Shown here one piece after another: positions 12,221 through 24,022 of a DNA stretch of 64,000 nucleotides. A program made the position numbers and the translations under genes. The stretch is from Hexactinellida sp. DTS-2022 (taxonomy: Eukaryota > Porifera > Hexactinellida). The stretch is from the NCBI GenBank assembly GCA_028753945.1, contig JAPNXP010000001.1:12576501-12640500 (forward strand), given 5' to 3'. Under the pieces are notes generated by a model that ran no database searches, was not told the DNA's origin, and saw only the letters and a program-made list of their open reading frames with translations. The stretch's first letter is position 1. Each line of letters starts with the position of its first letter.

Positions 12221-12502
12221 GTTGAATTAATGTAATTGTGTATTGATTGATGACTCCATTACATAATATATAGAGCATAAGATCGTAGTATAGTAATAAT
12301 AAATTTTAATTAAGATTTTTCTGATTATTCCTGATAGGAATTTAAATCTATTATATATGAAATGGTTCAAGATTGTTGTAATAAACAAAGCATCATGTTA
12401 TCAAAAATTCACCTAATGACAAAGCCACACGTAATTGAACAAATAACGAATAATTGATTACCAAGAAATGTAAGCGAAAAAATGAATTAAAGAATATAAT
12501 TA

Positions 12503-12697
12503 CAGTCAGGTTCTTTTATTATGAACATTCAAGGGACCAAAAATTGTGTTCATAATAGAGAGACTTCATAATAAGCGAACTCAACTTAATACAAACCCTA
12601 TGTAAGTTGTTAAATTGGGACTGTAGGGTTTGTTCATAATAATAAATCTTCATATTATCAGACGAAATCTTGTTCATAATAAGCAGACCTGACTCTG
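12503..12697. mobile_element. pogo-like MITE, 195 bp
   Basis: Flanked by TA; ends cagtcaggttcttttattatg and its imperfect complement aagcagacctgactctg. Inner repeats of ttcataata. Confidence 0.7.
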
Positions 12698-13540
12698 TAT
12701 GTCATGCGAGAAGATAATATTCACATCAAGCCTCACTATCATTGCTATACTCATAATATATCTGTATCCCGGGATTGGAAAGTCTAATCGCGGGATTGAA
12801 TCCCGGGCTAAAATGGACCGGGATCCCGGGATCCCGGGATTCGGGATCCCGGGATTGAGATCCCTAATTGCATGTCTCTAGAAATTTTTATAATTTTCGC
12901 ATTTAATCTGAGCCAGGTAATAACAAAAATGTAACCTCCAATTGCTCATCATTGCATATATTGAGGTTTATGATTTAATCTTCACCTACAATATTTCCGA
13001 AATTGTATACTTGATTAATCCAATTTGGCTTCCATCAGTTTATTTCTATTCATGATGTATTTATCTTACGTCGATGACATATGCACTATCAATCTGATTG
13101 TTTGGTTAAATAATGGTTTAATGGTGAGAATAAGACCGCTTCTTAATTAACAAGAATGCGCTTAGAGTCTCTAATGCATTGTTTATTTATTATATTGGCT
13201 TCTATAATAAGACTAAATGGAACCTAGGATTTCTACTAGAAATGAATTAAGTTAAGTAATCTAGGATTTTGGTCTGCCTAACGATGAGATTTATTATGTT
13301 AATTATTGCTATCAATTAAATTAAATAATTCACTAACCCAGCTCCTGCAAAATGAATTGTTTATGGTGAGATGTATAAATGTTTATTACTATTAAATCAA
13401 ATATTTTGCAACCCTGAATTTACCATTATTATGAGAGATTACACCCAGAGTTAGTAAATTACTTTGCAATGCAATTTACTGAAATAATTAATTGCGTATA
13501 ATTTACCAATCACATGTCTCAATTTAATTGAGCTAACAAG

Positions 13541-13750
13541 CAGTGATGTTTTTTTTGGGGGGGGGCTTGGGGGGGCGCGCCCTCCCACTTATTTCGCTAG
13601 GGGGGCGCTTTAATCCCAGGGGGGGGGGCGCTCCTTCCTATCAGTTATCTATAGAATTAATTATTGGCGGCCGTTTTCACCTGTTTTCTAAGAAATTGCT
13701 CAATTTGAAAAGGGAGCGCCCCCCACTTCTTTTTTGGCAAAACACCACTG
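13541..13750. mobile_element. hAT-like MITE, 210 bp
   Basis: Perfect 8-bp duplication ctaacaag (13533-13540 and 13751-13758). Ends cagtgatgtttttttt and aaaacaccactg are inverted. The interior has G-runs with gggggcgc motifs. Confidence 0.88.
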
Positions 13751-13871
13751 CTAACAAGCTAACCTTTTAATATAGCTGAACGAGCTACCCTTAATTTTAA
13801 GAACTATTGAGCTTTTAATTAACTAATAATTAATAACTAATGAGCAATGAGAATAACTTACTCAACATAAT

Positions 13872-13975
13872 TAATAGTGTGTAATTCACTAGCCACAGGT
13901 TAACTCATTAGTAATATTATACAGTAATAGTGTGTAATTCACTAGCCACAGGTTAACTCATTAGTAATATTATAG
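13872..13975. repeat. Tandem duplication, 53-bp period
   Basis: taatagtgtgtaattcacta... ending gtaatattat occurs twice in a row (starts 13872 and 13925). Confidence 0.85.
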
Positions 13976-14087
13976 CTTTTTGGGAAGGGAAAGGCCGCAA
14001 AGCGGCCGTTAATTGTATTGCGTAGTGCCTAACATGAACGAACAAAAGTCGCGAAGCGACCGAGACCAAAGGGCTCGTATGATTAAA

Positions 14088-14514
14088 ACTCGATTGTTGT
14101 TTATGTGTTTGTGTTCGTTTGTCCGGATAGTATTAAAGTGATAGGGGAATAGAAAACGCGATTAACATGAGATATAAACTAATTTTCAAATGTTAAAATA
14201 AGTAAACAAGTATGCTTGATTATGAGTTTCGCATTTAACATTTCCAATTATGAATATTTATTGTTGTTGTTTACAAAATAGGGAAGCAAATTATTCAAAA
14301 ATTAAAATGAACCCAGAAGTCAGCTTCCAACGGGCATTATAGGAAACAAGTTAAAAGTATGGAAAATTGTGGAAGGGATGTATATAACGATGACAGATTT
14401 TTACTGGCTATATAATTACTGGTTTATTGGGGAGTAAGGCCGCATAGCGGCCGTTAACTTGAAGTGCTTAGCACCGATCCGTTGCAAAGCGACCGAGATC
14501 GAAGAGCTCGTATT
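14088..14514 (+). repeat. GT-microsatellite/GC-hairpin element (family M1)
   Basis: Starts attaaaactcgattgttg, then gt-rich and gtccggatagtattaaag; ends ggccgcatagcggcc, ttgcaaagcgaccgag and gggctcgtattta. Orthologous copies lie in the same intron of R4 (40990-41395) and R5 (48293-48716). Confidence 0.7.
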
Positions 14515-15719
14515 TATTAATTAGCAATGTCCAATTGTGTAATGTCGCCAATGAAATTATAAGTAAGATTCGTTACGCAATGTAGGTACAAACTCCTCCT
14601 GCCGCAATGTCACGTAAGTCACATTTTGCTCACTAATTTCCAATCCTGGAAGCGTAAATTTTGAACGGGCCAAAACTGAAATGAGTGGTTTTAGACTAAT
14701 TTTAACTGGTATTATCTTAACATATTTGTTGTATAATCAAATTTTATGCCGATAATAGTGATCAACATTAAATTTCGCGTAATTATGAGATAACTTAAGA
14801 CAACTTATCCTAGACTGATTTGTATAGAAATGGTTGGACAGTAATTGAGGAAGATATTTCAACTTAAACAACTTCCAAACGTGTCCCTTAAGTGGTCGAT
14901 TGTCGAAACATTATATTTTCGATTTAGCAATCGCACTATTTTGAAAATACATAATTTGCATTGAAGAACAAACCTGGAAAGTTAGAAAAGTCTATTTAAA
15001 AGAACAAAATACACTATCTGCCACACTATTACTGCATGCATGGGCGTCTTTTGCGTGACCGCAGGGCAGTAGAATTATGGGTTACAATTATAATGACTAC
15101 ATAAGAACTTAGGAAACATCTTATATAATAAATCACAATAGATTTCTTTTTTGTTCGGAATTGATTGAGAAACTGGTAAGAGCTGCAGGCTTGAAATTTG
15201 GCAGAGGGATGGGAAATGATGTTTCTAGGAACAAGTTCTAATATCTAAGAAAAATATTCATGTCTTCCCTCTCAAAAGGTGTCAAAACTATCAGCTGTTA
15301 AGTATGCATTATAGAAAGTTTAACTGAGACTGCAATTTAATTGGCTGAAAAAATAAATACAAATAATTCTGGGTCAATACATTTGACCAATAAATTTACC
15401 CTACAAGTTAGTACTTCTATAGTCCCATTAATCGCATAAATAGTCTATTTAGTAAAGTTAAACTCAAACCTTTCATTCCACCTTATAAACTCTTAATTTC
15501 CAAACTTTTGATTAATTAATCAATTAGATTTCAGATTTGCTACTCATAAACCCGAAAAAAGATATATTTGTTAGTTAGGAATAAATTTCGTATCAATGAC
15601 TCTTTTTAGCATGAATGAATGTATTAATTTACCGAGGATCATGAGCATATATTATTATGATTTAGTCTAAAATTCTTTCCTTCTGAAATAACAAATTTGT
15701 CTATTCTAATTAAGGAATC

Positions 15720-16100
15720 AAAATTGTTGTAAATTCACGCGAGGGCCGAAGGCTCGAGAATAAGTTGTGAGAATTCGCGTAGCGTGGTTGGTCAGCTTAA
15801 ATATACTGCTTAGGCGGCCAGCTATTATAATTTCTAAATGATTTCCCATAATATAACTGCGTATGAGGCCTTCGAACGTTACGTAACGCTTTCACGAATG
15901 TCACAGATCGTACTTTTTATTCAAAATGGCAAAAAACGTGACGTAAGGAAAGGGATGTATGATTTTCGTTAAATTTCCGTTACACTCCACAGTATTTAAA
16001 TACAACCGGCCTAACATTTGAGACGGTATTTTCCATGAATACAAGCAAGAGCCGCAGGCCCGAGTGAAAGTTGTAAGAATTCGCGTAGCGCGGACGAGCA
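15720..16100. repeat. Repeat with GC-rich hairpin motifs, specific to R2 intron 1
   Basis: Two related modules, gagggccgaaggctcgagaa...gaattcgcgtagcg (15742-15784) and gagccgcaggcccgag...gaattcgcgtagcg (16048-16091). A reverse relative is at 33975-34040. Absent from the same place in R4 and R5. Confidence 0.5.
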
Positions 16101-16147
16101 TCTTGTATTAATAAATTGTCAATTATAAAATGGACGTTTGTTTGTAG

Positions 16148-16519
16148 CTCCTTCAAGCGGTTGTGCTGCAATTTCAGATAAAGGTAGATGTTACAACTCT
16201 TTCACAAGCTCTGCTATTAACTGGCAAGATGCTAGAGAAATGTGTTTATCGCTGGGAGAAGATCTAGCTACGGTTACATCTCTCGAAGAGCATACAATGT
16301 TGGTCGACATTCAACCATCTAGGTGTTGGATAGGACTCAATGATATAGATATAGAGGGTACTTTTGTCTGGGCAGATGGTAGCGAAAGCACTTATAGAAA
16401 CTGGAGTCCTGGTCAACTAGATCAATCTATTGAAGATTGTGTGGAGATATTGGATAATAATCAGTGGAATGATGCTACCTGTGGACATATACTAGGCTGC
16501 TATTTATGTGGCACAACAG
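16148..16519 (+). pseudogene. R2 exon: C-type lectin domain
   Basis: 372 nt, open and phase 1-1. Has GRCYNS, CWIGLNDI, WADGS, EDC, WND. QPD is replaced by QLD, losing the cis-proline that orients the calcium ligands. Closest to R4. Confidence 0.85.
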
Positions 16520-16554
16520 GTCAGTCAGTCTCTCGAATAAAAATATATACTAAA

Positions 16555-16596
16555 TTGTTTGTACCAAGATTAGTGCACTAATCTTGGTACAAACAA
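16555..16596. repeat. 42-bp perfect palindrome after R2 lectin exon
   Basis: ttgtttgtaccaagattagtg followed directly by its full complement, centred on gtg|cac. R4 has a 40-bp version (42390-42429), and R5 a ~68-bp version with different bases. Confidence 0.92.
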
Positions 16597-17278
16597 GATT
16601 AGTTTTACATACCCCACTAGTGGAGTATGCATTTCGGAGCAAAAGCAATACTCCATAATTGGAGCACAAATGACAATTCACCAGTATCGAACAAGTAAAT
16701 TGAAAATTCTTTTTGTTATCAATGTTTAAACATTTGGTAGAAAAAATGATAAGCTTTACCCTTTAAAATCAAATTTAAATTAGTATACTAGTATTTGCAA
16801 AGGTGAATCTAGTAAATACAGTGTACTGTATTTTTGTCTTAATAACTAAACGGACAAATATCATAGCTGATAACTAAACGGAAAACGGAAAGTATGCACA
16901 TGTGTTTAATTAAATTCGGTGCTACCCAACTCAATTGATGATGGCTGCAAGGAATTATAATGTTTTGCAAACCTACTCTACTGCGCATAAAGGCCGCTTA
17001 ATAAGAATGTTAGACAGTGTAATTTGTTGTGAAATTCAAATTCACATATTATTAGCTGAATAAACTCAGCTGCACCATAAACCAATATATCGTTGTCGCT
17101 GTGCAAATACAAATTTTGAGCATTTTTGGTCTCGTAGTTATCCGAATAATTCTGGAAAAGGAAACCAGAGTACACACTGAACAATTGTGTTTTTAATATT
17201 GAGTTAATTACAATTTCCATAAATACAGAGGGTTAAGAGAATAATAGAATCTGAAGTTGAGCGTATTTGTATTGTTAG

Positions 17279-17578
17279 TGAGCCCATTTGGAGAACAGAT
17301 CAGTCCAAACACATACACGCCATTAAAAGACAGCTCATTTCTGTACAGAAATACTACTCTTTACTGCGGAACAGAGACTAAAAACACACCACAAGTTACA
17401 TGGAGTTATACAGATCCAAATGGAGTCAGTACTACTCTCTCTACTACAACTAATGCAATAACAGGAGTCAGTACTCTCTAAGCTACTAGTGATAAGCCAG
17501 GATACTACAGCTGTGTAGTTAGTCAGAACGGAGGGATCACTAGAACATATGATACTGTTATGCTGGATTTCATTATAG
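17279..17578 (+). pseudogene. R2 exon: Ig-a domain with nonsense codon
   Basis: 300 nt. Ig Cys and Trp kept (Cys context YCGTE instead of YCITE). In-frame TAA at 17479-17481, before the GYYSC strand. Confidence 0.88.
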
Positions 17579-18199
17579 GTATCTTTAGTTTGTGGTATAT
17601 AAAAATGTAATTACAGCTGTGCGTAGAGCACCTGTTTGGTGACACTATATTTTAGAAAAGTGTGATAGAGCCAAGGAATTATCCAGGAGCGCGAGACGCT
17701 CCTTTTGGAGCATGATTTTGGAAAATTTGAATTTAGGAGCGCGAAAATTTGGAATCCTCCCCTATACCGTAACATTAATTTGTGATTTAGGCATATTGAA
17801 AATTATATCAGACCAGGATTAGGAGCGTATCTACAAATAACTGTATAATACACTGGATAGAGCCTCTAAAGGAAAATGTTGTGAGCACAAGTGTAAAATT
17901 GTCCTTTGAAACTATAGAATTAGATCTAATACTATGGATTGAACTAAAATATAGTAAATAAAGGAATTTATAAACCCATTTATGGCACAAACCAACCCCA
18001 ATTTGAAAATGTGCACAATGCTAATAGGTTTACAATTCAATTTTCAATCGAATAGAATATAAATTAAACAATGATTACCATATATTCTTCCTGTTATGAA
18101 ATGTAAAAATCGGTATGAAAATGTTTTCAAAATTAGTCAAGAAGTTCTCAGTAAATGGTAAATATGACACAAGATTGTAAATCAACTACTGTATATTAG

Positions 18200-18474
18200 G
18201 TGCGCCAGTCTTAACATTGAATTATGGAAGTTACTATGCATTCTCTCTGCTCCCTCCTGCTATCAACAGAGCTGATATTCCTGACTCACACAGAATGTAA
18301 TACTGAATGCTAATCTAGTTGGGAGATGGCAGACACCAAATGGCAGCTATGTCGACAGTGATTCTATCACAATACCAACACTCTATGTGTCTCATGCTGG
18401 ACTGTACATGTTTTATGTCACTAACTGGGATGGAGTATGGACACTGGCTATTCAGATAGACATATCAACTGTTG
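18200..18474 (+). pseudogene. R2 exon: Ig-b domain with 1-bp deletion
   Basis: 275 nt where others have 276: cctgactcac for cctgtactcac near 18283. 5' end is Ig-b type, while the following 71-bp intron matches the Ig-b' to FN3 intron of long genes. Confidence 0.88.
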
Positions 18475-18545
18475 GTAAGTTTGCTATAAAGTATTTGTTG
18501 TATTGATCCTACTTAACAGCAATATCACCATTCTTCTTCTTATAG

Positions 18546-19164
18546 AAACCTATATACAGACAACCCTCTATCTGACTACAGTAACCACCAGCCAAACTTC
18601 AATGCTAGTTGCGTGGAGTCTGTCAGAAACGAACCCATACAATTCGGTAGGGACATTCTCAGTATATTTTGGGTTTGGGAATTTTGAATTTTATGTTGGT
18701 AAACAAAGAATATTTCTCTTGGAATAACAGGATTAGTTCCAAACATTAACTATACAGTGCGAGTCGAGCTCCAATACCCTTATTCTGCGTATGTAATTTC
18801 CGCCACTACTCACCATTTCCTAGCTCTGAGTGGAGACACCACTACCAATCCAGGTACAACAACTGAATCTCCTATTAACACTGAACTGAATACATCCTAT
18901 ACAATGTACACATTCATAGCTGTGCTTGCTATATTCGTTACCAACCTATTATTCGTTCTACTAATCTGTGTCTTATTTGTGTGTGCTATGAAGAGAGGTA
19001 GTAGGAGCAAAGTTAACTCGCGTAATAATCAAATACAATTGCCCCAGATACACGGTGAAGAGACATACCAGCAAATGGATACCACCCATTCAATGGCACT
19101 TAACAATAAGTCATTTTTGTACTCAGAGAGAGTAAAGTTTTTGAGGCAAAACAAAACAATTTAG
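18546..19164 (+). pseudogene. R2 last exon: FN3/TM/tail, frameshifted
   Basis: Loses one base near 18701 (gttggtaaacaaag for gttggtacaacaaag). The downstream frame still reads stalk, membrane span and a tail with YQQM, so the YxxM pattern is still visible. Another 1-bp loss near 19140 replaces the usual SETK end. Confidence 0.88.
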
Positions 19165-20211
19165 ATCTGAAAGTACCAGTCTCTGATGACTCTGACGGTA
19201 CTACTAACCGCTTTCGTATAAATAATTAGAATATGTGTGTCTCCAAATGTGCCTTCTAAAACTATGATTAGATTCATTTTGTGTTCCCTATTATAACTGC
19301 TAATACTATACATGATTTCATTTGTGTGATTGTTTGTATTTGCTAGATTTGTGGATTGTGTGAGATTTGTTTATTAAACTTTGTATAACCTCCTCAGGGA
19401 ATGAAATGTTCATGACGAACTTATTAAACTTGAACTGAACGAACTGAAGTCGGGAGAATGGTTCACGAACGGACTGATTAATCCAAATTAAGTTCATCCC
19501 AAATTAAAGCACATTCAGTTCCTTCACGTTCACTTCCAAAATTTAACACCACTAGGATCACAAGGGTTCGTTCATTTCGTTCAATTCCTGAACCTCTACT
19601 GCAGGCCTTCTTGAGATAACTTATTAACCAAAGATGAAGCATCTATAAATTGACGGTCAGACAAAAGTGAATCTTGCATTAGGGTCCTCTCTGTCCTATT
19701 AATTTCAATAAGTGAGTAGGGGGAATGAAGTTGACGAAATTAAGATGTCTAATATACCCTCTACATTTGCAAGAATCTCTAGACATCCCTAAAGTTTTTT
19801 CTCGCTCGCTGCGCTCTCTAATCTGGAGATCTATGTACACGTATAACAGTGCCGGGAAACCTAAATTCTTTAGTGGCCCACAATTGGCGGCCTGTGAGCC
19901 CCTTAGCGTGCCACGAAGTCTATCAGTACCTGCGACGACCATAACTCAAGTAAGATATTGAACGTGCCCCACCATGGACCATGGAGGACCATCCATATTT
20001 GAGGACCATCCATACCATCCATAGTTTTAACTTGTTTACCAATAATACGTGTTGAACCTAACTTTTATTTTCATTTTGAATCTTGATTAATTTATTCATC
20101 TATTTGTGTACACAACACCAACGAATATTTATATTGGAAATTTTTAAACACGGAAATCGAAATCAGCATACTTGTTTAGCAATTGTAACATTTGGAAGTC
20201 AGCTTATATCT

Positions 20212-20690
20212 CAGCGTTTCCAAACCTTTTTCAACCTAAGTTGTTCAATACGTTTTTTATTGGTTACGTATTACTTATAAAACGTATTATGTAATACGTA
20301 CGTATTATACGTATACCTTACTTATAATATCGAACTCATGGAATTTGGTTTGAACAACTTTCGGTTTAATCGTTATTCTTTTATTGTTAATCGACTCGTA
20401 GTATAGTTTATATAGTACAAATATGATTATTTGCTAGATGTTGTAATTACAACAAGAATTATAAATATTCTATTGAATTTACTTCGAAAACATCCCTGGT
20501 TGATCATAGATTTAACGTATAATACGTACTGGTGGATAGCGTATTACGTATAGTTTTCCTTAGTTTTCAACCGTGGACCCCTATAGTTATTCTGTGGACC
20601 CCCTCCCATAGGCCATAATACATCTCGTGGACCCCTAAAGCCGTCCGTGGACCTCTAAGGGGTCCATGGATCCCAGGTTGGGAACCACTG
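20212..20690. mobile_element. hAT-like MITE, 479 bp
   Basis: Right end gttgggaaccactg and left end cagcgtttccaaacc are inverted. Near-identical 8-bp flanks ttatatct and ttctatct. Contains repeats of gtggacccc and acgtatta. Confidence 0.75.
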
Positions 20691-22462
20691 TTCTATCTCA
20701 ATGATAAATGCGGGTTCTATACCCCCATCACTATGATCATCACTATAACAAACACACAAACAAACACACAAACAAGAATCGAGTTTTAATTGGTGAATTA
20801 ATTGGTTCATAAATCTTTGTAATTAACAAATACAAACAATGATTCAATATTTGTCAATAAGGTTTGCAGTCACAAGGGATGAACCAAGATTTGCTAGAAC
20901 GTTGTAACATGTTTGCATTAAACAATGGAAAATGATAACATATTGAATATGTATAATACGTAATGCTAATATATTTCCAAATATTTGCACTGTAGAATAC
21001 ATAGGTAATACACCTTCAACGCTTGCAAGCATTGTGTAAGGTATAATGAATATTATCAATCCATCTTTCTCACATTATTCACAATGGCCTAGTTAGGATT
21101 TCAGCCTTCAGGACATAGGCCTCGGAAATGGGCTTGTCGGCCCAATCAAACCCTGGGACGCTACATTAACGGCATAGATAAATATCCCGGCCCATGCTGT
21201 GTGGCCGGGTTGGTCCGACGCCTATGCTTCAGGGCCCCCGGTTATCGAGTGAGGACTGGGGACGTAAACAATTGTTGTGAGTAAAAATTTGTAGTGTATT
21301 ATCATAAACAATGTGCTAGCCTTTTCAAATGCTTAATGCAAACATAAATTATATCGTTGTAACAAACCTTGGTGTCATCACTTGTGACTTTCTTAACCTT
21401 ATTGAGAATTATTGAATCATTGTTTGTATTTGTTAATTGTAAAGATTTATGAACCAATTAACCATAATATAAATGTACATCTATATAATTCAAACTAGAT
21501 TGTTGTTTGACCAGAAATTTATAATAAGAATATTTATTGTTGTTATTTACTAAAATGGGAAATATATTATACAAAAGTCAAAATGAACTCAGAAGCCAGC
21601 TTCCAACAGTATTTTCTCAGTTGTTATATGGTGAAAAGAGATTCTCCAATCGCATAAATAAAAATTTGATTATCATTTAAAGGTTGGACAAACACGTTTT
21701 AGAAAGGAAAATTATTTTTATTACAAGAATTAGGACGTAATTAATTTTTGTAATTTATTTTGCAGAACAGTGGAAAACTGATATCCATACTAGCATTAAC
21801 ATTGGTATTGTCTATCATTGATATGCTGTCAGTATTATTGTCAGCTATATATGATATCAAATAAGTATATATTTAAAATGCTAATCTGTTATGATGTCGT
21901 TCTGTTATTAAAACATAATTTAATAAACAAAATAACAATAAATGGAATGCTTTGCTTACTATTCAAAGACAGGTGCGTATAACACTAGTTACATAATTCG
22001 TTATGGAGTTTAACAAAAATGAGAAAGTATAATAGAATACTTCTTTAGAATAAGGCCGTATAAAATAAATAACTTGTTTATCATCCCCGCCCGCTCCAAT
22101 TTTACTATCCGTCCGGATCTATTTTATTATTATCTTATGAACATAATCGTACAAAATATAAGCTATAAACTTGTGTAAAGTACCTACTATACCTGAATTT
22201 TTAATAAGTCCTATATTTTAGAGCATTACTTTAATTATTTGGGCATTGTCATGTTATTTTCTGATTATATTAATTATGTATATTTATTTTTTGAAATAGG
22301 ATAATGTTATTTGCATATTAATGGAAATAAAAAATATAAATAAATCCCGTCCGCCGTCCCAATTTTCTCGAAAAATCTGGATGATAAACAAGTAATTTAT
22401 TTAATGTGGCCTAACTGAAAGGATAGAGAAATAGGGAACACATTACATTTTTCAAATACAAA

Positions 22463-22801
22463 TCAATCACAGTTAATATAATGACTAAATTGTTGTTCAG
22501 AATAGATTAGTTCTCTCATAGCAAGCGAAATAATAAAAATCAGTGCGACACTAATGCAGAGCACAATGAGAGCATACTTCACAAGGTGTGTCTCTAGATT
22601 GTATAGCTTCCTCTGTTGAGAGAGATATTGGACGTCTCTATGGATGGGATGAAGATTGGGAGTTCGTTTACAAGTTTGATAGTTATTGTAAATAACACAT
22701 AACTTAATCTTGCACTTAATCAGCCAACCCAGATTTAAACAAAATGTTAAAATCACGCTTATTTTAAGAACTGCAGAAAGAATTGCATGCCAGCCGATCA
22801 T
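22463..22801 (-). CDS. Unrecognised 112-residue ORF with two hydrophobic segments
   Basis: Not recognised. Minus strand, starts MIGWHAILS. Two hydrophobic stretches, about residues 7-28 and 74-94, with a Lys/Arg-rich loop between containing several cysteines. It is the longest ORF in the R2-R3 gap and overlaps no repeat I can identify. No second copy in the window, no visible splice partner or poly(A) signal. May be a small membrane protein, an exon, or chance in AT-rich DNA. Confidence 0.25.
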   Translation of the reverse strand: MIGWHAILSAVLKISVILTFCLNLGWLIKCKIKLCVIYNNYQTCKRTPNLHPIHRDVQYLSQQRKLYNLETHLVKYALIVLCISVALIFIISLAMRELIYSEQQFSHYINCD

Positions 22802-23099
22802 ATTTAAAATTGTGCATGTGCAGAATTTTTAACTGTTGTTTTCATATCATTGAAGTATATTTATACTTTTTTTAAGCCAACGGATTACGTATGTTCAATT
22901 GCCTGACTATAGATTAACAACTATGGACACACTTACTAAGTTAGTATATGTATACTAGAACGTTGTGTCTACTTAAATGTTCTCAATTTAACTTAAGATG
23001 CGGCTATGTATGTCACATAGGAGCAGAGCCTACGAGAGGTTGTATAAATTGAGTATTTTAGCTCAAACTTAATCTAGGCATGCAGAATTTCTTCTCTGC

Positions 23100-23267
23100 A
23101 TGAAAGCATGGTTGGGACCACTGCCTCGAGATACATACATCACAGGATGTCATTACAAGAAAGACAAGAAAGACAAGAAAGCCAAAAAGACCCATAAATT
23201 CGATAAAGAGAATTATCTAACAGCAATTTTATCTATTCCTGTGGAATCAAAAGTAAACGTGACATAA
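23100..23267 (+). CDS. Unrecognised 55-residue Lys-rich ORF
   Basis: Starts MKAWLGPLPRD and has a Lys-rich centre from three aagaaagac repeats. The frame is open upstream to 23073, after an ag-ending stretch, so it could be a last exon. Not recognised; only one copy. Confidence 0.2.
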   Translation: MKAWLGPLPRDTYITGCHYKKDKKDKKAKKTHKFDKENYLTAILSIPVESKVNVT

Positions 23268-24022
23268 TATTTGATTGTTAAACTCGTGTGTATTTTGAAA
23301 AATCAAAAGCCTTCTCATGCATTTTTGATGATAATAACGATTAACATGCATCAAATGGAAGTTGGCGATTTCCCATCGGGCCAACCTATATGGTAGCTTA
23401 GCTTATAGCTACATAACTAATTATGTATTCCTTTCATTAACGACAGGCATTTGTGTCTTGTGACGTGTAACATGCCAGATACTTTGTTAACTTTTGCAAC
23501 TTATTTTCATTTCGACAAAAAAGAATTATATTCCTGGGGCTTTAGCCAACTTTTAAAATGAGTACGTCCACTGAATTGTTGATGTTACTTAATCGTGTAT
23601 TCTTTAACAAAGGATACATCAGAATAGTTCTGATCCGCTATCGTAATTTGGGGATCCTCGATCAGGCCCGGTCATGGTTCCTAGTTTATTTAGTTGTAAC
23701 GGATACCCTATACTATTATTATCATACATGAATGTTTGACTACCAAGAACAATAATGCCCTGGGCGTGGCTAAAGTGGATGAGTTCCCCAGGTGTTCCCA
23801 GGTTGAACTCAAGGTCTAGCTACGCCACTGCTTATATTATATTACATTAATGCACTTGGCTCATATTATATTACATGTTGTATGTACTTGTTAATAGCTC
23901 AAATTCCCATGATCTATTTCTAAATATAGTACTTAGTCGATAAATATTGTATATTAAATTGCATAGTATATAAGAGTTTATCCGACTATTATTATATAAT
24001 AATTGTATTATTATTTCCCAAC

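Larger units (their letters stand above)
11233..12866. mobile_element. hAT-like element, 1.6 kb, with nested insertions
   Basis: Flanked by the 8-bp direct repeat attgcatg (11225-11232 and 12867-12874). Inverted ends read tagaggtctcaatcccgg and the complement of ccgggattgagatcccta. Subterminal arrays of CCCGGGATT lie at 11241-11366 and 12774-12866. A foldback element (11413-12220) and a pogo-like MITE (12503-12697) are nested inside. No transposase seen. Confidence 0.8.
8867..19164 (+). pseudogene. R2, short-form lectin/Ig/FN3 receptor pseudogene
   Basis: Exons: 8867-8930 signal peptide, 16148-16519 lectin, 17279-17578 Ig-a, 18200-18474 Ig-b, 18546-19164 FN3/TM/tail. Lesions relative to R4: in-frame TAA at 17479-17481 where other copies have a Tyr or Asn codon; a 1-bp deletion near 18283; a 1-bp deletion near 18701; a 1-bp deletion near 19140 that changes the C-terminus. 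The lectin QPD motif reads QLD. The first intron is swollen to 7.2 kb by nested transposons. Splice sites remain GT-AG and phase 1, so the gene died recently or is transcribed as a fragment. Ig-c, Ig-d and Ig-b' are absent, as in R4. Confidence 0.85.
19165..24022. other. R2-R3 intergenic region
   Basis: Contains the R2 3' flank with GAACGAACT repeats, a 479-bp hAT-like element, an M1-family fragment at about 21487-21620, and two weak ORFs listed separately. Apart from these I see no gene. A plus-strand open stretch at 19725-19961 ends at a gtaag but has no support. Confidence 0.5.

Noticed and set aside
19679-19961. Overlapping ORFs on both strands, one ending at a gtaag
   Set aside because: No second copy, no domain, no matching exon; the only support is one donor-like string.
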